A stretch of 64,000 bases of DNA from Stenotrophomonas sp. 169 (GCF_014621775.1 NZ_CP061204.1:3988501-4052500); one strand, 5' to 3'. Positions 39,608-49,597 are shown, numbered from the stretch's first letter. Numbers and translations: made by a program. Notes: a model not told the origin generated them from the letters alone.

Positions 39608-41259
39608 CGCCACCATGCCCGCGCCAACGCGAACGCACCCAGTGCGCCGGAGACCCAGCTCCACACCGGCATGTCGCCGATGTACCAGCCCGGTGGCTGC
39701 AGGACATACATCAGCGCGGCGATCGCCAACAGGCCGACACCGGTGATCGCGCCCACGGCGTGCTTCTGCAGGCGCTGCACACTGACATCCAGCGCGGCCA
39801 GGTCGCGTGAGCGCATCGACAGTTCATGCCGGCCTTCGACCTGCTGGCTCAGCCAGGCATGCACCAGGCGCGGCATGTCCGGGGCGTGGGTCATGATCTC
39901 CGGCACCCGCTTGCCGATCTCGCGCAGCACCCGGCGCGGGCTGTAGCGCTCGCGCAGGATCTTCGACAGCACCGGCTTGGCCACTGCCCAGATATCGATC
40001 TGCGGATCGAGCTGTCGGCCGACGCCTTCGATGTTCAGCAGGGTCTTCTGCAGCAGGATCAACTGCGGCTGCAGGGTCAACTGGTAGCGCTGCGCCACGC
40101 GGAACAGCTTCATCAGCACTTCGGCCAGCGAAATCTGCGACAACGGACGGGTGAAATAGGGCTCGCACACCGAGCGTACCGCCGCTTCCAGATCGTCGAT
40201 GCGCACGTGATCAGGCATCCAGCGTGCCTGTACGTGCAGCTCGGCGATGCGCCGGTAATCGCGGTTGAAGATGGCCATGAAGTTCTCGGCGAGGTAGTAC
40301 TGATCCTCCTGCGAGAGCTGGCCCATGATGCCGAAGTCCAGCGCGATGAAGCGCGGATTCGCCCGCCGTGCCGGATCGACGTCGACCCAGATGTTGCCGG
40401 CGTGGGCGTCGGCATGGAAGAAATTGTCCCGGAACACCTGGGTGTAGAACACCCTTACTCCCTTGGCCGCCAGCGCCACGCGGTCGATGCCGGCGCGGTC
40501 CAGCGCCTCGATGTCATCGGAGGGAATGCCCCAGACGCGCTCCAGCGTCAGCGCGCGTTCGGCGGTGTGGCTCCAGATCACTTCCGGCACGTACAGATCG
40601 TCAGAGTGCTCCCAGAACCGGCGCAGCACGCTGGCATTGGCGCCTTCGCGCTGCAGGTCCAGTTCGGCCGACAACGTGTTCTCGATCTCGGCCACCACTT
40701 CGCGCGGACGGATCTTGTCCGCACGCGGGTGGGTGCGCTCGACCAGTGTGGCGAGCGAATTGAGCAACGCGATGTCGGCGACGATCTGCTTTTCGATGTT
40801 CGGCCGCAGCACCTTGACCACGACCTGGCGTCCGTCGCCCAACGTCGCCGCGTGGACCTGCGCGATCGACGCCGAGGCCAGCGGCTCGGTATCGAAGCTG
40901 GCGAAGGCTTCGGTGACCGGCATGCCCAGTGTGTCTTCGACGATGCGGCGCGCGGTTTCACCGTCGAACGGCTTGACCCGGTCCTGCAACAGGGTCAGCT
41001 CGACCGCGACGTCCGGCGGCACCAGGTCACGGCGGGTGGACAGGATCTGGCCGAACTTGACGAAGATCGGACCCAGATCCTGCAGCGCCAAGCGGAGCCG
41101 GGCACCACGCGACTGTGCGGCGATGTCGGCCGACGCACGCGGTACGAAAGGCTTGGCCAGGCGCAGCCAGCGTTCAGCCGGCGTGTCCTGCAGCAGGTCA
41201 TCCAGGCGATAGCGCAGGATGATGCGGCCAATGCGGCTGGCCCGCAGCAGGGCCTTCAT
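39604..41259 (-). CDS. ubiB: Ubiquinone biosynthesis kinase-like protein UbiB
   Basis: 551 residues of the ABC1/ADCK family. Motifs: [17 protein letters not shown] (the KxGQ motif), [14 protein letters not shown] (the Ala-rich loop), VVVKVLRP (lysine), [11 protein letters not shown] (catalytic loop) and LDFGIMG. The C-terminus has two membrane helices ([20 protein letters not shown]; a second at [18 protein letters not shown]). It helps extract or use membrane precursors in ubiquinone assembly; it also has ATPase activity. ubiJ overlaps it upstream by 4 bp. Confidence 0.95.
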   Translation of the reverse strand: MKALLRASRIGRIILRYRLDDLLQDTPAERWLRLAKPFVPRASADIAAQSRGARLRLALQDLGPIFVKFGQILSTRRDLVPPDVAVELTLLQDRVKPFDGETARRIVEDTLGMPVTEAFASFDTEPLASASIAQVHAATLGDGRQVVVKVLRPNIEKQIVADIALLNSLATLVERTHPRADKIRPREVVAEIENTLSAELDLQREGANASVLRRFWEHSDDLYVPEVIWSHTAERALTLERVWGIPSDDIEALDRAGIDRVALAAKGVRVFYTQVFRDNFFHADAHAGNIWVDVDPARRANPRFIALDFGIMGQLSQEDQYYLAENFMAIFNRDYRRIAELHVQARWMPDHVRIDDLEAAVRSVCEPYFTRPLSQISLAEVLMKLFRVAQRYQLTLQPQLILLQKTLLNIEGVGRQLDPQIDIWAVAKPVLSKILRERYSPRRVLREIGKRVPEIMTHAPDMPRLVHAWLSQQVEGRHELSMRSRDLAALDVSVQRLQKHAVGAITGVGLLAIAALMYVLQPPGWYIGDMPVWSWVSGALGAFALARAWWR

Positions 41260-41891
41260 GCGACACCCCGCAGGCGCTGCACGCGCGCCGACAGACGCTC
41301 GACGTCGTCGCGCAGCACGTCCACGTCGTCATGGAACGCGTCCAGCTCGCCACGCGGCACCACGTCGCGGGACTCCTCGGTCACGTACTCCGCCGCCGTA
41401 TGGGCCAGATCGGAGACGCCGCGGCGTGCGTGCTGCAGCGCGCTGCGCAGTGCGTTGGCCACCTGCACGCCCAGCACCTCGCCGAAGACGCGCACGAACG
41501 GCAGCTGCCAGTCCGGATCAAAGCCTTTGGCCAGTTGCTGCAGACGGCGGGCCAGTTCGGCATCCCCGGCCACCCGTACGCGGCCCGCCGGGTCGCCCTG
41601 TCCGCTGCGCGACCTGGCCAGCAACGGCAACTGGGCCAGCACACCGGCCAGGCTGCTGCGCACCGCCAGATCGGCTTCGCGGTGGTCGACCGGGCCGACC
41701 TCAAGCTGCTCGCCATGCACACTGATCCGCATGGCAAGCGCAGGGGCGTCCAGGGTCAGGTCGATATGTCGCCCATCCAGCGCGGTCAACGCCTGACGGG
41801 TATCGGGATCCAGCGCCAGCGCACGATTCAGCGCGGCTTGCAGGGCGCGGCCGGCGACCGGCTTGAGCGACTTGAGCAGGGAAAGAGGCAT
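41256..41891 (-). CDS. ubiJ: Ubiquinone biosynthesis accessory factor UbiJ
   Basis: 211 residues. The N-terminus holds an SCP2-type lipid-binding domain ([20 protein letters not shown], ...[19 protein letters not shown]) and the rest is a helical end with an acidic coiled segment ([20 protein letters not shown]). With UbiK, UbiJ assists the Ubi enzyme complex. It overlaps ubiB by 4 bp. Most proteobacteria have ubiE upstream; here it is not. The ATG at 41891 (MPLSLLKS) is preferred; an in-frame ATG three codons earlier is possible. Confidence 0.9.
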   Translation of the reverse strand: MPLSLLKSLKPVAGRALQAALNRALALDPDTRQALTALDGRHIDLTLDAPALAMRISVHGEQLEVGPVDHREADLAVRSSLAGVLAQLPLLARSRSGQGDPAGRVRVAGDAELARRLQQLAKGFDPDWQLPFVRVFGEVLGVQVANALRSALQHARRGVSDLAHTAAEYVTEESRDVVPRGELDAFHDDVDVLRDDVERLSARVQRLRGVA

Positions 41892-41975
41892 GGTGCGCAT
41901 TCTACCTGCCTGGTGGCAGATCGCTGCGGAATCCTGCCGGTGTCGCGACAGCGGACGCAGGCCGCGCGGCGCGCT

Positions 41976-41998
41976 CGCCGAGCGTGGCTTGGCGCTAC
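41976..41998 (-). repeat. Single GTAG hairpin (SMAG-like)
   Basis: CGCCGAGCGTGGCTTGGCGC then TAC, one minus-oriented hairpin with a single mismatch, 85 bp upstream of the ubiJ start. Confidence 0.75.
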
Positions 41999-42037
41999 AT
42001 GCCCCGCTCCGGCGTAACTCACCCATCCACAGGAACG

Positions 42038-42064
42038 ACGAAGCCGGGCAATGCCCGGCTTCGT
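42038..42064. terminator. Strong hairpin downstream of the DUF1328 gene
   Basis: ACGAAGCCGGGCA and TGCCCGGCTTCGT form a 13-bp perfect stem with almost no loop, 37 bp after the stop of the DUF1328 gene. Either strand can form it; a T-rich tail is lacking. It separates that gene from ubiJ. Confidence 0.6.
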
Positions 42065-42100
42065 TTCAAGCGCTCACCGAGGTTACCCGGTGGTGCAGCG

Positions 42101-42256
42101 TCAGGTTCGCTTGCGGAACATGGAGATCACAGCCAGCACCAGGAAGACCACGAACAGGATCCAGGCGATGTTGCTGGCGGCACCGGCAATACCGGAGAAG
42201 CCGAGGACGGCGGCGATAAGGGCGATGACGAAAAAGATGACGGCGTAGTGCAGCAT
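42101..42256 (-). CDS. Small membrane protein, DUF1328 family
   Basis: 51 residues, [20 protein letters not shown] then a short loop ([12 protein letters not shown]) and [19 protein letters not shown]: two membrane helices with a positive C-terminus. This matches the DUF1328 (YtjA-type) family. The codons from 42256 to the TGA at 42101 are clean. It has its own hairpin terminator and is probably a stress-linked single gene. Function unknown. Confidence 0.88.
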   Translation of the reverse strand: MLHYAVIFFVIALIAAVLGFSGIAGAASNIAWILFVVFLVLAVISMFRKRT

Positions 42257-42322
42257 GGCGATCCTCGCGGTTACGTGCCGGGGGTGGCGTTGGGGTCCAT
42301 CCTCCCGCGTCGCCGGTGTTCA

Positions 42323-43330
42323 TCAAGTGATGGAAAAATCGCCTTTTGATGAAGCCTTCAGTCGCGTGAGTCCTTCGTCAATGCTCACGATCGGTATGTA
42401 GCCGAAGTCGCGGCGTGCCGGTTCCATGCTGTACCAGTGCGGCGTACACAGCTGTTCGGCAAGGAAACGGGTGAGCGGCGGCTCGCCGGGCAAGCGCAAC
42501 AGCGGCCACAACCGCTCGCAGATCGCGCCGATGCGATACGCCGTCTTGAAGCTGATCGTCCGGTGCACGGGCGGGGCCCCCACTGCACCCAGCAGCTTGT
42601 TGAGCAGCTCACGCATCGGCAGCGGTTCGCCGTTGGAGATGAAGTACGCCTTGCCCGCACAGGCCGCTCCCGGCGCCAGCGCATCCAGCGCAAGGAAATG
42701 GGCAAGCGCTGCATTGTCGATGTAGGTCGTGTCGACCTTGTTGCTGCCATCCCCCACCAGCCGCAGGCGGCCGGCACGGGCGCGCTGGGCCAGCCGCGGT
42801 ACCAGTTGCAGATCGCCCGGCCCCCAGATCAGGCGCGGACGCAGCGCGACGGTGGCGAGCGTTGCATCGTTGGCCGCCAGCACGCGCTGCTCGGCAATCG
42901 CCTTGGTCGCGGCGTACGGGGCCTGGAAGTCCTCGCCATAGGGCACTTCGTCCGCACCCAGACCCTCCACCGGATGCGTGGCGCGGTGGGTCACACTCGG
43001 CGTGGAGGTATAGACGAGCTTGTGCACGCCCTGCGCGCGGCAGGCCGCGAGGACGTTGTCGGTGCCGACCACGTTGGCCTGGTGATAGCTCTCGTAGCTG
43101 CCCCAGGCGCCCGCTTTGGCCGCGTTGTGCAGCACCGCGTCCATGCCGGCCACGGCATGCAGCACCGCCTGCGCATCGGCCAGGTCGCCCTGGATCTGGC
43201 CCACGCCCATCGCCTGCAGCGCCGGGTAGTGGCCCCGGTTGAAACTGAGCACCTGATGGCCTCGCTCGGCCAACCCGGCACAGAGTGCCTGGCCGAGGAA
43301 GCCGCCGCCGCCGGTGACAAGGACCCTCAT
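42323..43330 (-). CDS. oleD: 2-alkyl-3-oxoalkanoate reductase OleD
   Basis: 335 residues, an extended SDR enzyme with [20 protein letters not shown] (NADP site) and the catalytic [10 protein letters not shown] (Tyr/Lys). In the ole pathway it reduces the 2-alkyl-3-ketoacid made by OleA to the 2-alkyl-3-hydroxy acid for OleC. The start overlaps oleC by 4 bp (ATGA), so oleC and oleD are translated together. The match to OleD rests on the fold and the gene order with oleC. Confidence 0.93.
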   Translation of the reverse strand: MRVLVTGGGGFLGQALCAGLAERGHQVLSFNRGHYPALQAMGVGQIQGDLADAQAVLHAVAGMDAVLHNAAKAGAWGSYESYHQANVVGTDNVLAACRAQGVHKLVYTSTPSVTHRATHPVEGLGADEVPYGEDFQAPYAATKAIAEQRVLAANDATLATVALRPRLIWGPGDLQLVPRLAQRARAGRLRLVGDGSNKVDTTYIDNAALAHFLALDALAPGAACAGKAYFISNGEPLPMRELLNKLLGAVGAPPVHRTISFKTAYRIGAICERLWPLLRLPGEPPLTRFLAEQLCTPHWYSMEPARRDFGYIPIVSIDEGLTRLKASSKGDFSIT

Positions 43331-44985
43331 GCTTTTTTCTCCAGCTCGGCGGCAGCCCAGATCGCCAGCTTCTCGCGGCCGATCTTGGCATTGTGGCGGA
43401 TGTCCACCGGGAAACCGGGATGGACGAGATAGTGCCGCAGGCCAGCGTCAGGCACGCAGACCGCAGCCTTGGCCCGCAGCGCGTCGACCAGTGCGGGCGA
43501 GCTCGACTGCCCACGTGCAAGCTCGATGCACAGCACCGGCACCTGCTGACCCGGTGTACCGACGCCGACCAGCGCGCTGCGTGCAACGCCCGGGACGGTG
43601 TTGAACACCGGCTCGATCTGCTCGGTGTAGAGCGGTCCGCGTGCCGTCTCCACGCGCTGGGTCTTGCGGCCGCAGAACCACAACTGGCCCTGTGCATCGA
43701 AATAGCCGACATCGCCCATGCGATGCACCACGCGCAGATGACCGTCGGCCAGCGTCTCGCTGATCTTGGCGGCCGCCGTCGCCTGCGGGCGGTTGAAATA
43801 ACTGTCCGTGGCGGTGGGTCCGGCCACGGTGATTTCGCCGATCTCGCCGACCGGCATCACCCGTGCCCGGCTCCAGTCCGGCAGCGCGGCATCGTCGATG
43901 GCGATGATGCGCACCTCGTTTGGCGCCACCACACTACCCACGCAGGTGCCGGCCCCGGCCTCGGTCGCGGCACGGGTGTCTTCCAGCGCGCGGCCTTCGA
44001 TCACCGCCACCGGCAGGCACTCGGTAGCCCCGTAGGGCGTCCAGAACTGGGCATCCGGCGGCAACAGGCGGCGGATCGTCGCCACCACGTCCGGCGGCAC
44101 CGGCGCACCGGCCGACGTCACCCGCTTGACGCCCGGCAGGGGCTGTCCATGATCGGCCAGCACCCGCATCAAGGCGGGCGAGCCAAACAGCTGGGTCACG
44201 CCGTGGCGCTTGATCGCATCGTGCAGGCGGCGGGGGTCTGCCGACGCCGGTCGGGTCGGATCCATGTCCGGGATCACCGAGGTCAGGCCCAGTGCGGGGT
44301 CGAACAGGGCGAACGGCGGGAACGTGGGCAGGTCCACGCCACCCGGCTCCATGCCGAAGGCCGAGCGCAGCAGCTCGACCTGGCCGACGAAGTGGCGGTG
44401 GCGGTAGACCACGCCCTTGGGCACCCCGGTGGAGCCGCTGGTGAACAGGATCGCGGCCGTGTCCTCGCCATCGGTATCGGCCAGCATGGGCGGCGTGCCT
44501 GCTCCTGCCCGCTCCAGCGCAGCCAGCGTGGTGCCGCCCCACCCCAGCTTGCGCCCCACGGTGACCAGCCGCTTGGCCGACGGTGACCAGCGCAGCGCAA
44601 GCCGCGCCACATGGGCCAGCGGAATCCCGATGAAGGCGTCCGGCTGCGCCTCGTCCAGGCACTGCTTCAGCGCGCGCTTGTCGATGCCGGGATCCACCAG
44701 CACCGGCACCGCGCCGATCTTGAACAACGCGAACATCAACAGGAAGAACTCCGGCGACGGCCGGACCATCACCACCGCACGCACGCCGCGGCCGATGCCG
44801 TAGGCGGCCAGTCCGGCGGCCATCGCATCACTGCGCGCGTCCAGTTGGCGGTAATCGAGGGTGACGTCGTAAGACGCCATGCCATTGCCCGGGCCGCGTC
44901 GGCCGGGGCAACGAATGGCGATCTGGTCAGGCCGCTCACGGGCCAACTCGGGCAATCGGGCGGCAATATTGCAGGATCGGTTCAT
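43327..44985 (-). CDS. oleC: Beta-lactone synthetase OleC
   Basis: 552 residues, AMP-forming acyl-CoA synthetase superfamily: [20 protein letters not shown] is the ATP loop, [15 protein letters not shown] the following block and [19 protein letters not shown] the hinge. OleC adenylates the 2-alkyl-3-hydroxy acid and closes it to a cis-beta-lactone. The ATG at 44985 ([20 protein letters not shown]) begins the conserved part; 21 more codons upstream are open but less likely. It is followed by oleD, with which it overlaps. The YkgJ-type gene diverges from it. Confidence 0.93.
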   Translation of the reverse strand: MNRSCNIAARLPELARERPDQIAIRCPGRRGPGNGMASYDVTLDYRQLDARSDAMAAGLAAYGIGRGVRAVVMVRPSPEFFLLMFALFKIGAVPVLVDPGIDKRALKQCLDEAQPDAFIGIPLAHVARLALRWSPSAKRLVTVGRKLGWGGTTLAALERAGAGTPPMLADTDGEDTAAILFTSGSTGVPKGVVYRHRHFVGQVELLRSAFGMEPGGVDLPTFPPFALFDPALGLTSVIPDMDPTRPASADPRRLHDAIKRHGVTQLFGSPALMRVLADHGQPLPGVKRVTSAGAPVPPDVVATIRRLLPPDAQFWTPYGATECLPVAVIEGRALEDTRAATEAGAGTCVGSVVAPNEVRIIAIDDAALPDWSRARVMPVGEIGEITVAGPTATDSYFNRPQATAAAKISETLADGHLRVVHRMGDVGYFDAQGQLWFCGRKTQRVETARGPLYTEQIEPVFNTVPGVARSALVGVGTPGQQVPVLCIELARGQSSSPALVDALRAKAAVCVPDAGLRHYLVHPGFPVDIRHNAKIGREKLAIWAAAELEKKA

Positions 44986-45089
44986 CCGTTCATTGTCGCC
45001 GCGTCCGGAATTTCTTGCACGGCGCTCCGCTTCGTGGAAAATCCGCACTCTCTTTCAACGACGCGACTGCCGCCTGGGGCGGCTTGCCC

Positions 45090-45506
45090 ATGCAACACCC
45101 CTGCATGACCTGTGGTGCCTGCTGCACCCAATACCGCGTTGCCTTTCATTGGATGGAATCGGACGAAGTCACGCCCGGTGGCGTGCCGAACGCACTGACC
45201 GAGGTGCTGGACCCGCATCGCCTGTGCATGCGCGGCACCCACAGCGCGCCGGTGCGCTGCGTCGCCCTGGATGCGCAGATCGGCGTGTATTCCCGTTGCA
45301 CGATCCATCCCAACCGGCCCAGCGTGTGCCGCGAGGTGGATGCTTCGTGGGAATACGGCAAGCCCAGTGCGCAGTGCGAAAAGGCGCGCATCGCCTATGG
45401 CCTGGACCCGCTGACGCCCGCCGATTGGCGCTGGCGCGATGCGCCCGGCAGCAATGACGACCATCCGGACGACAACGGCTCGCCACAGGCCCCGATCGCG
45501 GCGTGA
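45090..45506 (+). CDS. YkgJ-family cysteine-cluster protein
   Basis: 138 residues with a compact cysteine set: CMTCGACCTQYRVAFHWMES near the start, then LCMRG, VRC and SRCTIHPNRPSVCREVDASW. This is the YkgJ/Fe-S or zinc cluster family (PF03692). The ATG at 45090 (MQHPCMTCGACC) gives the usual start. It reads opposite to its neighbours, lying between oleC (diverging) and oleB (converging), so it breaks the ole locus in two. Its function is unknown; a role in metal supply is only guessed. Confidence 0.85.
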   Translation: MQHPCMTCGACCTQYRVAFHWMESDEVTPGGVPNALTEVLDPHRLCMRGTHSAPVRCVALDAQIGVYSRCTIHPNRPSVCREVDASWEYGKPSAQCEKARIAYGLDPLTPADWRWRDAPGSNDDHPDDNGSPQAPIAA

Positions 45507-45530
45507 GCCGACGATTCACCGGCCCGGTCG

Positions 45531-45558
45531 CGCCGAGCCCTGCTCGGCGGCCGTTTTT
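45531..45558 (+). terminator. Terminator of the YkgJ-type gene (decayed GTAG hairpin)
   Basis: CGCCGAGC-CCT-GCTCGGCG, then GCCG and five T. The stem is that of the CGCCGAGC-type repeat, but the GTAG head has become GTCG. The T run makes it a good Rho-independent terminator between convergent ykgJ and oleB. Confidence 0.75.
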
Positions 45559-45570
45559 CCGCGTCCCCGC

Positions 45571-46464
45571 TCAGCTCAGCGGATGGGCATCCAGGAAGGC
45601 GCGGATCGCCGGTACCAGTACTTCATGCTTGTCTTCCAGCACGTAGTGGCCTGCGTCGTTGAACGCATGCACCTCGGCCTGCGGCAGCGCCGCCTGGAAG
45701 GTTTCCAGGAAATGATGATCGAACACGAAATCGCGCAGTCCCCATCCGATGAACGCCGGGCGGTCCGCGAAGGACGGCAGCGCCTTGCCGGAGCGCTCCA
45801 GCAACGGCCACGCCTTGTCGGCCGGTGACAGCGGGATGTCCTGCATGAAGCGGATGGTGCTGATCCGGTTCGCCCAACTGTCATACGGGGCAACGTAAGC
45901 GCGGCGGACATCGGCGGGCATCTTCCGCTCCACCCCCAGTCGCGAGGCGCCGGCCGAGAATGCATTGAAGGTGCGGATGATCCATTCCCCCACCTTCCAG
46001 TGCCGGCCCAGGCCGATCTGCCACGGCATCTTCTTCGCCGCCGGCATCGGGAAGGCGGCGGTATTCAACACCACCAGCCGCTTGACCTGCGCATGGTGGG
46101 ACAGCGCCCAGCCAAAGCCGATCATGCCGCCCCAGTCATGCACGGCCAGGGTGACCGGGCCGGTGATGCCCAGGTGCGCCAACAGCGCATCGAGGTCGTC
46201 CACGCGGCTCTGCAGGGTGTAGTCGTAGCGGTCATCGGCCGGCTTGTCGGACAGGCCCATGCCGATGTGATCCGGCACGATGCAGCGGTACCGGTCCGAC
46301 AGGCCGGCCACCAGCGTGCGCCAGTAATAGCTCCAGGACGGATTGCCATGGACCATCACGACCACCTCGCCATCGCGCGGGCCCTCGTCGATGTAGTTCA
46401 TCGACAGGCCGGGGCGGACGTCGAAACGGTGGGTCGTAACGGGATATCCCGGAAGATCGCGCAT
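45571..46464 (-). CDS. oleB: Beta-lactone decarboxylase OleB (alpha/beta hydrolase)
   Basis: 297 residues from ATG 46464. Haloalkane-dehalogenase-like fold: HGNPSWSYYWRTLVAG (oxyanion/Asn region), the nucleophile elbow VHDWGGMIGFGWAL (D110), and the late FNDAGHYVLED with the catalytic His. OleB converts the beta-lactone from OleC to a cis-alkene with loss of CO2. A GTG three codons upstream could also start it. It follows oleA on the same strand, with a 9-bp hairpin between the two. Confidence 0.92.
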   Translation of the reverse strand: MRDLPGYPVTTHRFDVRPGLSMNYIDEGPRDGEVVVMVHGNPSWSYYWRTLVAGLSDRYRCIVPDHIGMGLSDKPADDRYDYTLQSRVDDLDALLAHLGITGPVTLAVHDWGGMIGFGWALSHHAQVKRLVVLNTAAFPMPAAKKMPWQIGLGRHWKVGEWIIRTFNAFSAGASRLGVERKMPADVRRAYVAPYDSWANRISTIRFMQDIPLSPADKAWPLLERSGKALPSFADRPAFIGWGLRDFVFDHHFLETFQAALPQAEVHAFNDAGHYVLEDKHEVLVPAIRAFLDAHPLS

Positions 46465-46480
46465 GGGGTGCACCTGTGAA

Positions 46481-46503
46481 AAGGGCCGGATAGACCGGCC
46501 CTT
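46481..46503 (-). terminator. Hairpin between oleA and oleB (attenuator-like)
   Basis: AAGGGCCGG-5 nt-CCGGCCCTT, a 9-bp perfect stem followed on the minus strand by TTTTC (counting into the 3' arm). It lies between the oleA stop and the oleB start and could reduce read-through into oleB. Confidence 0.5.
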
Positions 46504-46526
46504 GGAGTTTCATCGAACGGACCGGA

Positions 46527-47543
46527 TCACCAGACCACTTCAGCCATCGAGCAGTTCAGCCCCGAGCCGATGCCGAGCAGCGCGATGCGGTCGCCCTTCT
46601 TGAGCTTGCCCAACTGCTTCAGCTTGCTCAGCACGATCGGCACCGAGGCCGGGCCGATGTTGCCGTGCTCACCGAAGATGGTCATCACCTTCTTCGGGTC
46701 AATGCCGAAGTTCTTGATGAACGCAGCGGTATGCGGCTGGCTGACCTGGTGGATCACGAACTGGTCCAGCTCCTCCACCGCCCAGCCCAGCGCGATCTTC
46801 GCCGCAGCGAACGTCTTCTGCGCCAGCTTGATGCCCTCGATCAACAGCACGCGGGTGTCGGTGACCATGCGGTCCAGGTTACCCAGGCACAGCTGGTTCC
46901 ACTCGGTGGCCGAACGGGTGACGCCGCCCTTGTAGCGCGGGGCATCGGGTACCAGGTCCGAGCGCGCCATCACCATCGCCGCAGCACCCGAGCCGGTGGT
47001 CAGCGCCGCCAGCTCGTTGCGGAAATCTTCGGCAGTGACATCCGGCGCCGTCATGCGCTCCAACGTCTTTTCATACACCAGGTTCGCGGTTTCGCCGTCG
47101 ACAACCAGCGCGTATTTCAGCTCGCCGCGCTCGATCATGCGGGCGGCGATGTCCATGCCGTTGATGAAGGCCAGGCAGGCGTTGGCGACGTCGAAGGTCA
47201 CGCACTCCTCGCCCACGCCCAGGTTGCCGGACACGATGCTGGCTGTGGACGGTTCCAGGTAGTCGCGGCTGACCGAGGTGTTGATCACCAGGCCGACATC
47301 GGCCGGGCCGATGTTGGCGTCCTCCAGCGCCTTGCGGGCCGCCATGGTGGCCGCATCGGAGGCCAGCGTGCCGTCGTCCCACAGGCGGCGCGCATGGATG
47401 CCCGCCACATCCCCCAGCACGTCGGTACGGATACCGAGGCGGTCCAGGGTGGGCTGCAGGCGTTCGTTTATTTCCTTGGTCGTTAGCGTGTGGGGCGCGT
47501 CGACATGCGCCAGGCCGGCGATCGAGACATTCTTGAAGAGCAT
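46527..47543 (-). CDS. oleA: Thiolase-fold condensing enzyme OleA
   Basis: 338 residues. It joins two fatty acyl-CoA in head-to-head condensation, first step of olefin synthesis. Catalytic residues are present with a constant offset of 20 from Xanthomonas campestris OleA: E97 in YLEPST (E117), C123 in VANACLAFINGM (C143), H265 in FVIHQVSQPHTAAF (H285) and N295 in FGEHGNIGPAS (N315). The ATG at 47543 is clean. It is the first ole gene and is followed by oleB. Confidence 0.96.
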   Translation of the reverse strand: MLFKNVSIAGLAHVDAPHTLTTKEINERLQPTLDRLGIRTDVLGDVAGIHARRLWDDGTLASDAATMAARKALEDANIGPADVGLVINTSVSRDYLEPSTASIVSGNLGVGEECVTFDVANACLAFINGMDIAARMIERGELKYALVVDGETANLVYEKTLERMTAPDVTAEDFRNELAALTTGSGAAAMVMARSDLVPDAPRYKGGVTRSATEWNQLCLGNLDRMVTDTRVLLIEGIKLAQKTFAAAKIALGWAVEELDQFVIHQVSQPHTAAFIKNFGIDPKKVMTIFGEHGNIGPASVPIVLSKLKQLGKLKKGDRIALLGIGSGLNCSMAEVVW

Positions 47544-47641
47544 CGAGTTAGCGCCAAGGCTCAGGCAAAGGGGGCGTCATTCTATAACCCTCTTGGCCTG
47601 TCCGCACCTTTACGGGTTCAGCTTGGTCCGCGAGGGGATTT

Positions 47642-47959
47642 TCAGCGCGGCGGGCACTGGTAGGCCGCGAAGCGCTGGCTGCCGTCCGCAGGGGGGGCCG
47701 AGGCCTGCAGCGCATTGGCTCCGGCACTCGGCGCTTCGTTGCGCGCCAGCGTTTCCAGCTCTTCCTGCACCCGCAAGGGGTTGCGGTTGTAGAAGCCGAC
47801 CTTGTTCTTCACGGTGACCGCCACCTCGCCCTTGTTCACGCAGCCCGCGGGGACCGCGCCTGCAGGCAGCACCCGGACGCTGGTTCCGGCAGGCTCGATC
47901 GGCACCCAGGTGCAGGCAGTGGTGGCGAGCAACAGGGCGGAGATCAGCAGGATGCGCAT
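47642..47959 (-). CDS. Small lipoprotein, DUF4156 family
   Basis: 105 residues. A signal peptide MRILLISALLLATTACTWVP ends in a lipobox (TTAC; Cys16). The mature part AGCVNKGEVAVTVKNKVGFY and TLARNEAPSAGANALQASAP matches DUF4156, an outer-membrane lipoprotein family without known function. It stands alone, 98 bp upstream of oleA and 83 bp downstream of the halovibrin-like gene, on the same strand as both. Confidence 0.82.
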   Translation of the reverse strand: MRILLISALLLATTACTWVPIEPAGTSVRVLPAGAVPAGCVNKGEVAVTVKNKVGFYNRNPLRVQEELETLARNEAPSAGANALQASAPPADGSQRFAAYQCPPR

Positions 47960-48042
47960 GGGGTCTACCAGAGAAGGTTTCCCTGATTGTGCCTGAACCT
48001 GCTGAACGTGGGATGGCAGAGACCGACCGTGTCCGTCCAGCG

Positions 48043-49398
48043 TCAACGTGCGCGATGAGCCAGCTCCCGCACCTGCAGGTTGTCCAGCACCAACGCGGTG
48101 TCGTCTTTCTTCTTGCCGATGACCAGCACAAGCGCTTCAGGCCCTTCAAGGGTGAACTCCATGGTCCCGTAGCCCATCTCTCCCGTTTCCTGCTCAAACA
48201 GCATGACCTGCTCGTCGGAGATCAGTTTCTGCAGGAAGCAGGGGCGGTTACAGCCCCACGAGAAGGCCACCCGACGGTGCCCCGCGCCTTCAAGGGCAAT
48301 GCTGACGCTCGAATCCACGCTGAGATGCCTGCCCGAGATCAGCCCGCCGCTGGCAGGATGCGGGCGGTCGCTGACGGCGGCGTGATCACCGCTGAGCTCG
48401 AACTGGAAGCCCCCCGCCGTAACTCGCGTGTGTTGCCCCACCGGTACCTCTTCGAAATCGACTGACCCCCGCTGCGCCGGCTGCCCGACGGCCTGGTCAT
48501 GGACATCGTAGGAAAATGACATCCGCTCCTGCTTGCTGGCTGGAAAAGCGAGCTGAACGATGGGTATCACCCGGCCGTGGCGCTGGAAATACTGGATCTG
48601 ATCATGCTGGGCTTTGACCAGCGCCTCGCGCACTCCCTGCACGCGGAAAAACGAGTGCAGCGGGAGCCGACCGCCACTGCCTTTCGGCCAGGCCGATACA
48701 AGAACTTCATTGTTGATGGACCAGCGCGCATCGGGCAGCCCCTGGTGTGCCTCGGCCGCCAGCTTGAACCATCGCGCCGAGTCCTCGGCACGGCCATGAC
48801 GAAGATCCCAGCCACACACCTGGTATTCCTTGGCGCCGGCATATCGGTCCAGCCACTGCGTGGCGGTGGTGACGCCCAGCCTCTGGCACGTGTCGGTGGA
48901 GTGCTCATGTGCCGCCATGGGGCCACACCCCTGAAGGGTTGGGCGACTGTTCGTGTTGGCGGTGATGGGGAAACTGCACAGTATCTGCAGCGTGCCAAGC
49001 TGGCCGCGCGGGACTTCATGGTTCGGATAGAGAATGAATCCGTTCTGCCTGCCATACGGACGGCCAAACCCATCATCCTGGCGCAGCCAGGAAAAGGCGA
49101 TGCTGCCCTTGGCGGTCTGCTGGTCACTGGGCTCCCACGGCTGGAAGCCTGCTGCGGTCCGGGTAGCGCGCAGCAGGATGCCGCTGCATCGATAGGCAGG
49201 CATCCCAGCACCGCCGCAGTCATCCACCGTATCGCCGTACCAGCGTTGCAGATCCGCCACCGCGGTGCTGTGGCGGACGGACGATGGCAACGCAGGCGCT
49301 GCGGCCAGCGCGATGCAGGTCGACATCGACGCATGGACCGCCAGCAGGAAACCCGCAGCGGTCCGGCACCGGGATGAACAACGCGCGGCACGTTCCAT
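48043..49398 (-). CDS. Halovibrin-like exported protein
   Basis: 451 residues. A Cys-containing signal-type N-terminus (MERAARCSSRCRTAAGFLLA...MSTCIALAAAPA) leads to ADLQRWYGDTVDDCGG, AYRCSGILLRAT, WEPSDQQTAKGSIAFSWLRQ, NGFILYPNHEVP and NTNSRPTLQGCGPM, blocks I recall from Pseudomonas halovibrin HvnA proteins. Halovibrins of Vibrio fischeri are secreted NAD glycohydrolase/ADP-ribosyltransferase-type enzymes. The last 130 residues are an extra beta-rich domain. AGAGAGG lies 9 nt before ATG 49398. The match is from memory, not alignment, and no catalytic residues are named. Confidence 0.62.
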   Translation of the reverse strand: MERAARCSSRCRTAAGFLLAVHASMSTCIALAAAPALPSSVRHSTAVADLQRWYGDTVDDCGGAGMPAYRCSGILLRATRTAAGFQPWEPSDQQTAKGSIAFSWLRQDDGFGRPYGRQNGFILYPNHEVPRGQLGTLQILCSFPITANTNSRPTLQGCGPMAAHEHSTDTCQRLGVTTATQWLDRYAGAKEYQVCGWDLRHGRAEDSARWFKLAAEAHQGLPDARWSINNEVLVSAWPKGSGGRLPLHSFFRVQGVREALVKAQHDQIQYFQRHGRVIPIVQLAFPASKQERMSFSYDVHDQAVGQPAQRGSVDFEEVPVGQHTRVTAGGFQFELSGDHAAVSDRPHPASGGLISGRHLSVDSSVSIALEGAGHRRVAFSWGCNRPCFLQKLISDEQVMLFEQETGEMGYGTMEFTLEGPEALVLVIGKKKDDTALVLDNLQVRELAHRAR

Positions 49399-49540
49399 GA
49401 TGGACATCCTCTCTTGCTCACGATTGGGTGCAGGAGCCGCATTCCAGCATCCGTTGCGTTGGATGACTGAGCGATCGGTCAGAGAAGCAATCGGTCGTCC
49501 AGAAGTCCGACACGAGAAGGCGGCATTCCCAACGGCGGAA

Positions 49541-49578
49541 AGCAGAAGGGCCACGGATTTCGCCGCGGCCCTTCTGCT
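49541..49578 (-). terminator. Strong hairpin after the MHS transporter gene
   Basis: AGCAGAAGGGCC and GGCCCTTCTGCT, a 12-bp perfect stem with a 14-nt loop. On the minus strand TTCC follows. It separates the transporter gene from the halovibrin-like gene. Confidence 0.75.
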
Positions 49579-49597
49579 CACGCTATGTCGATCACCG

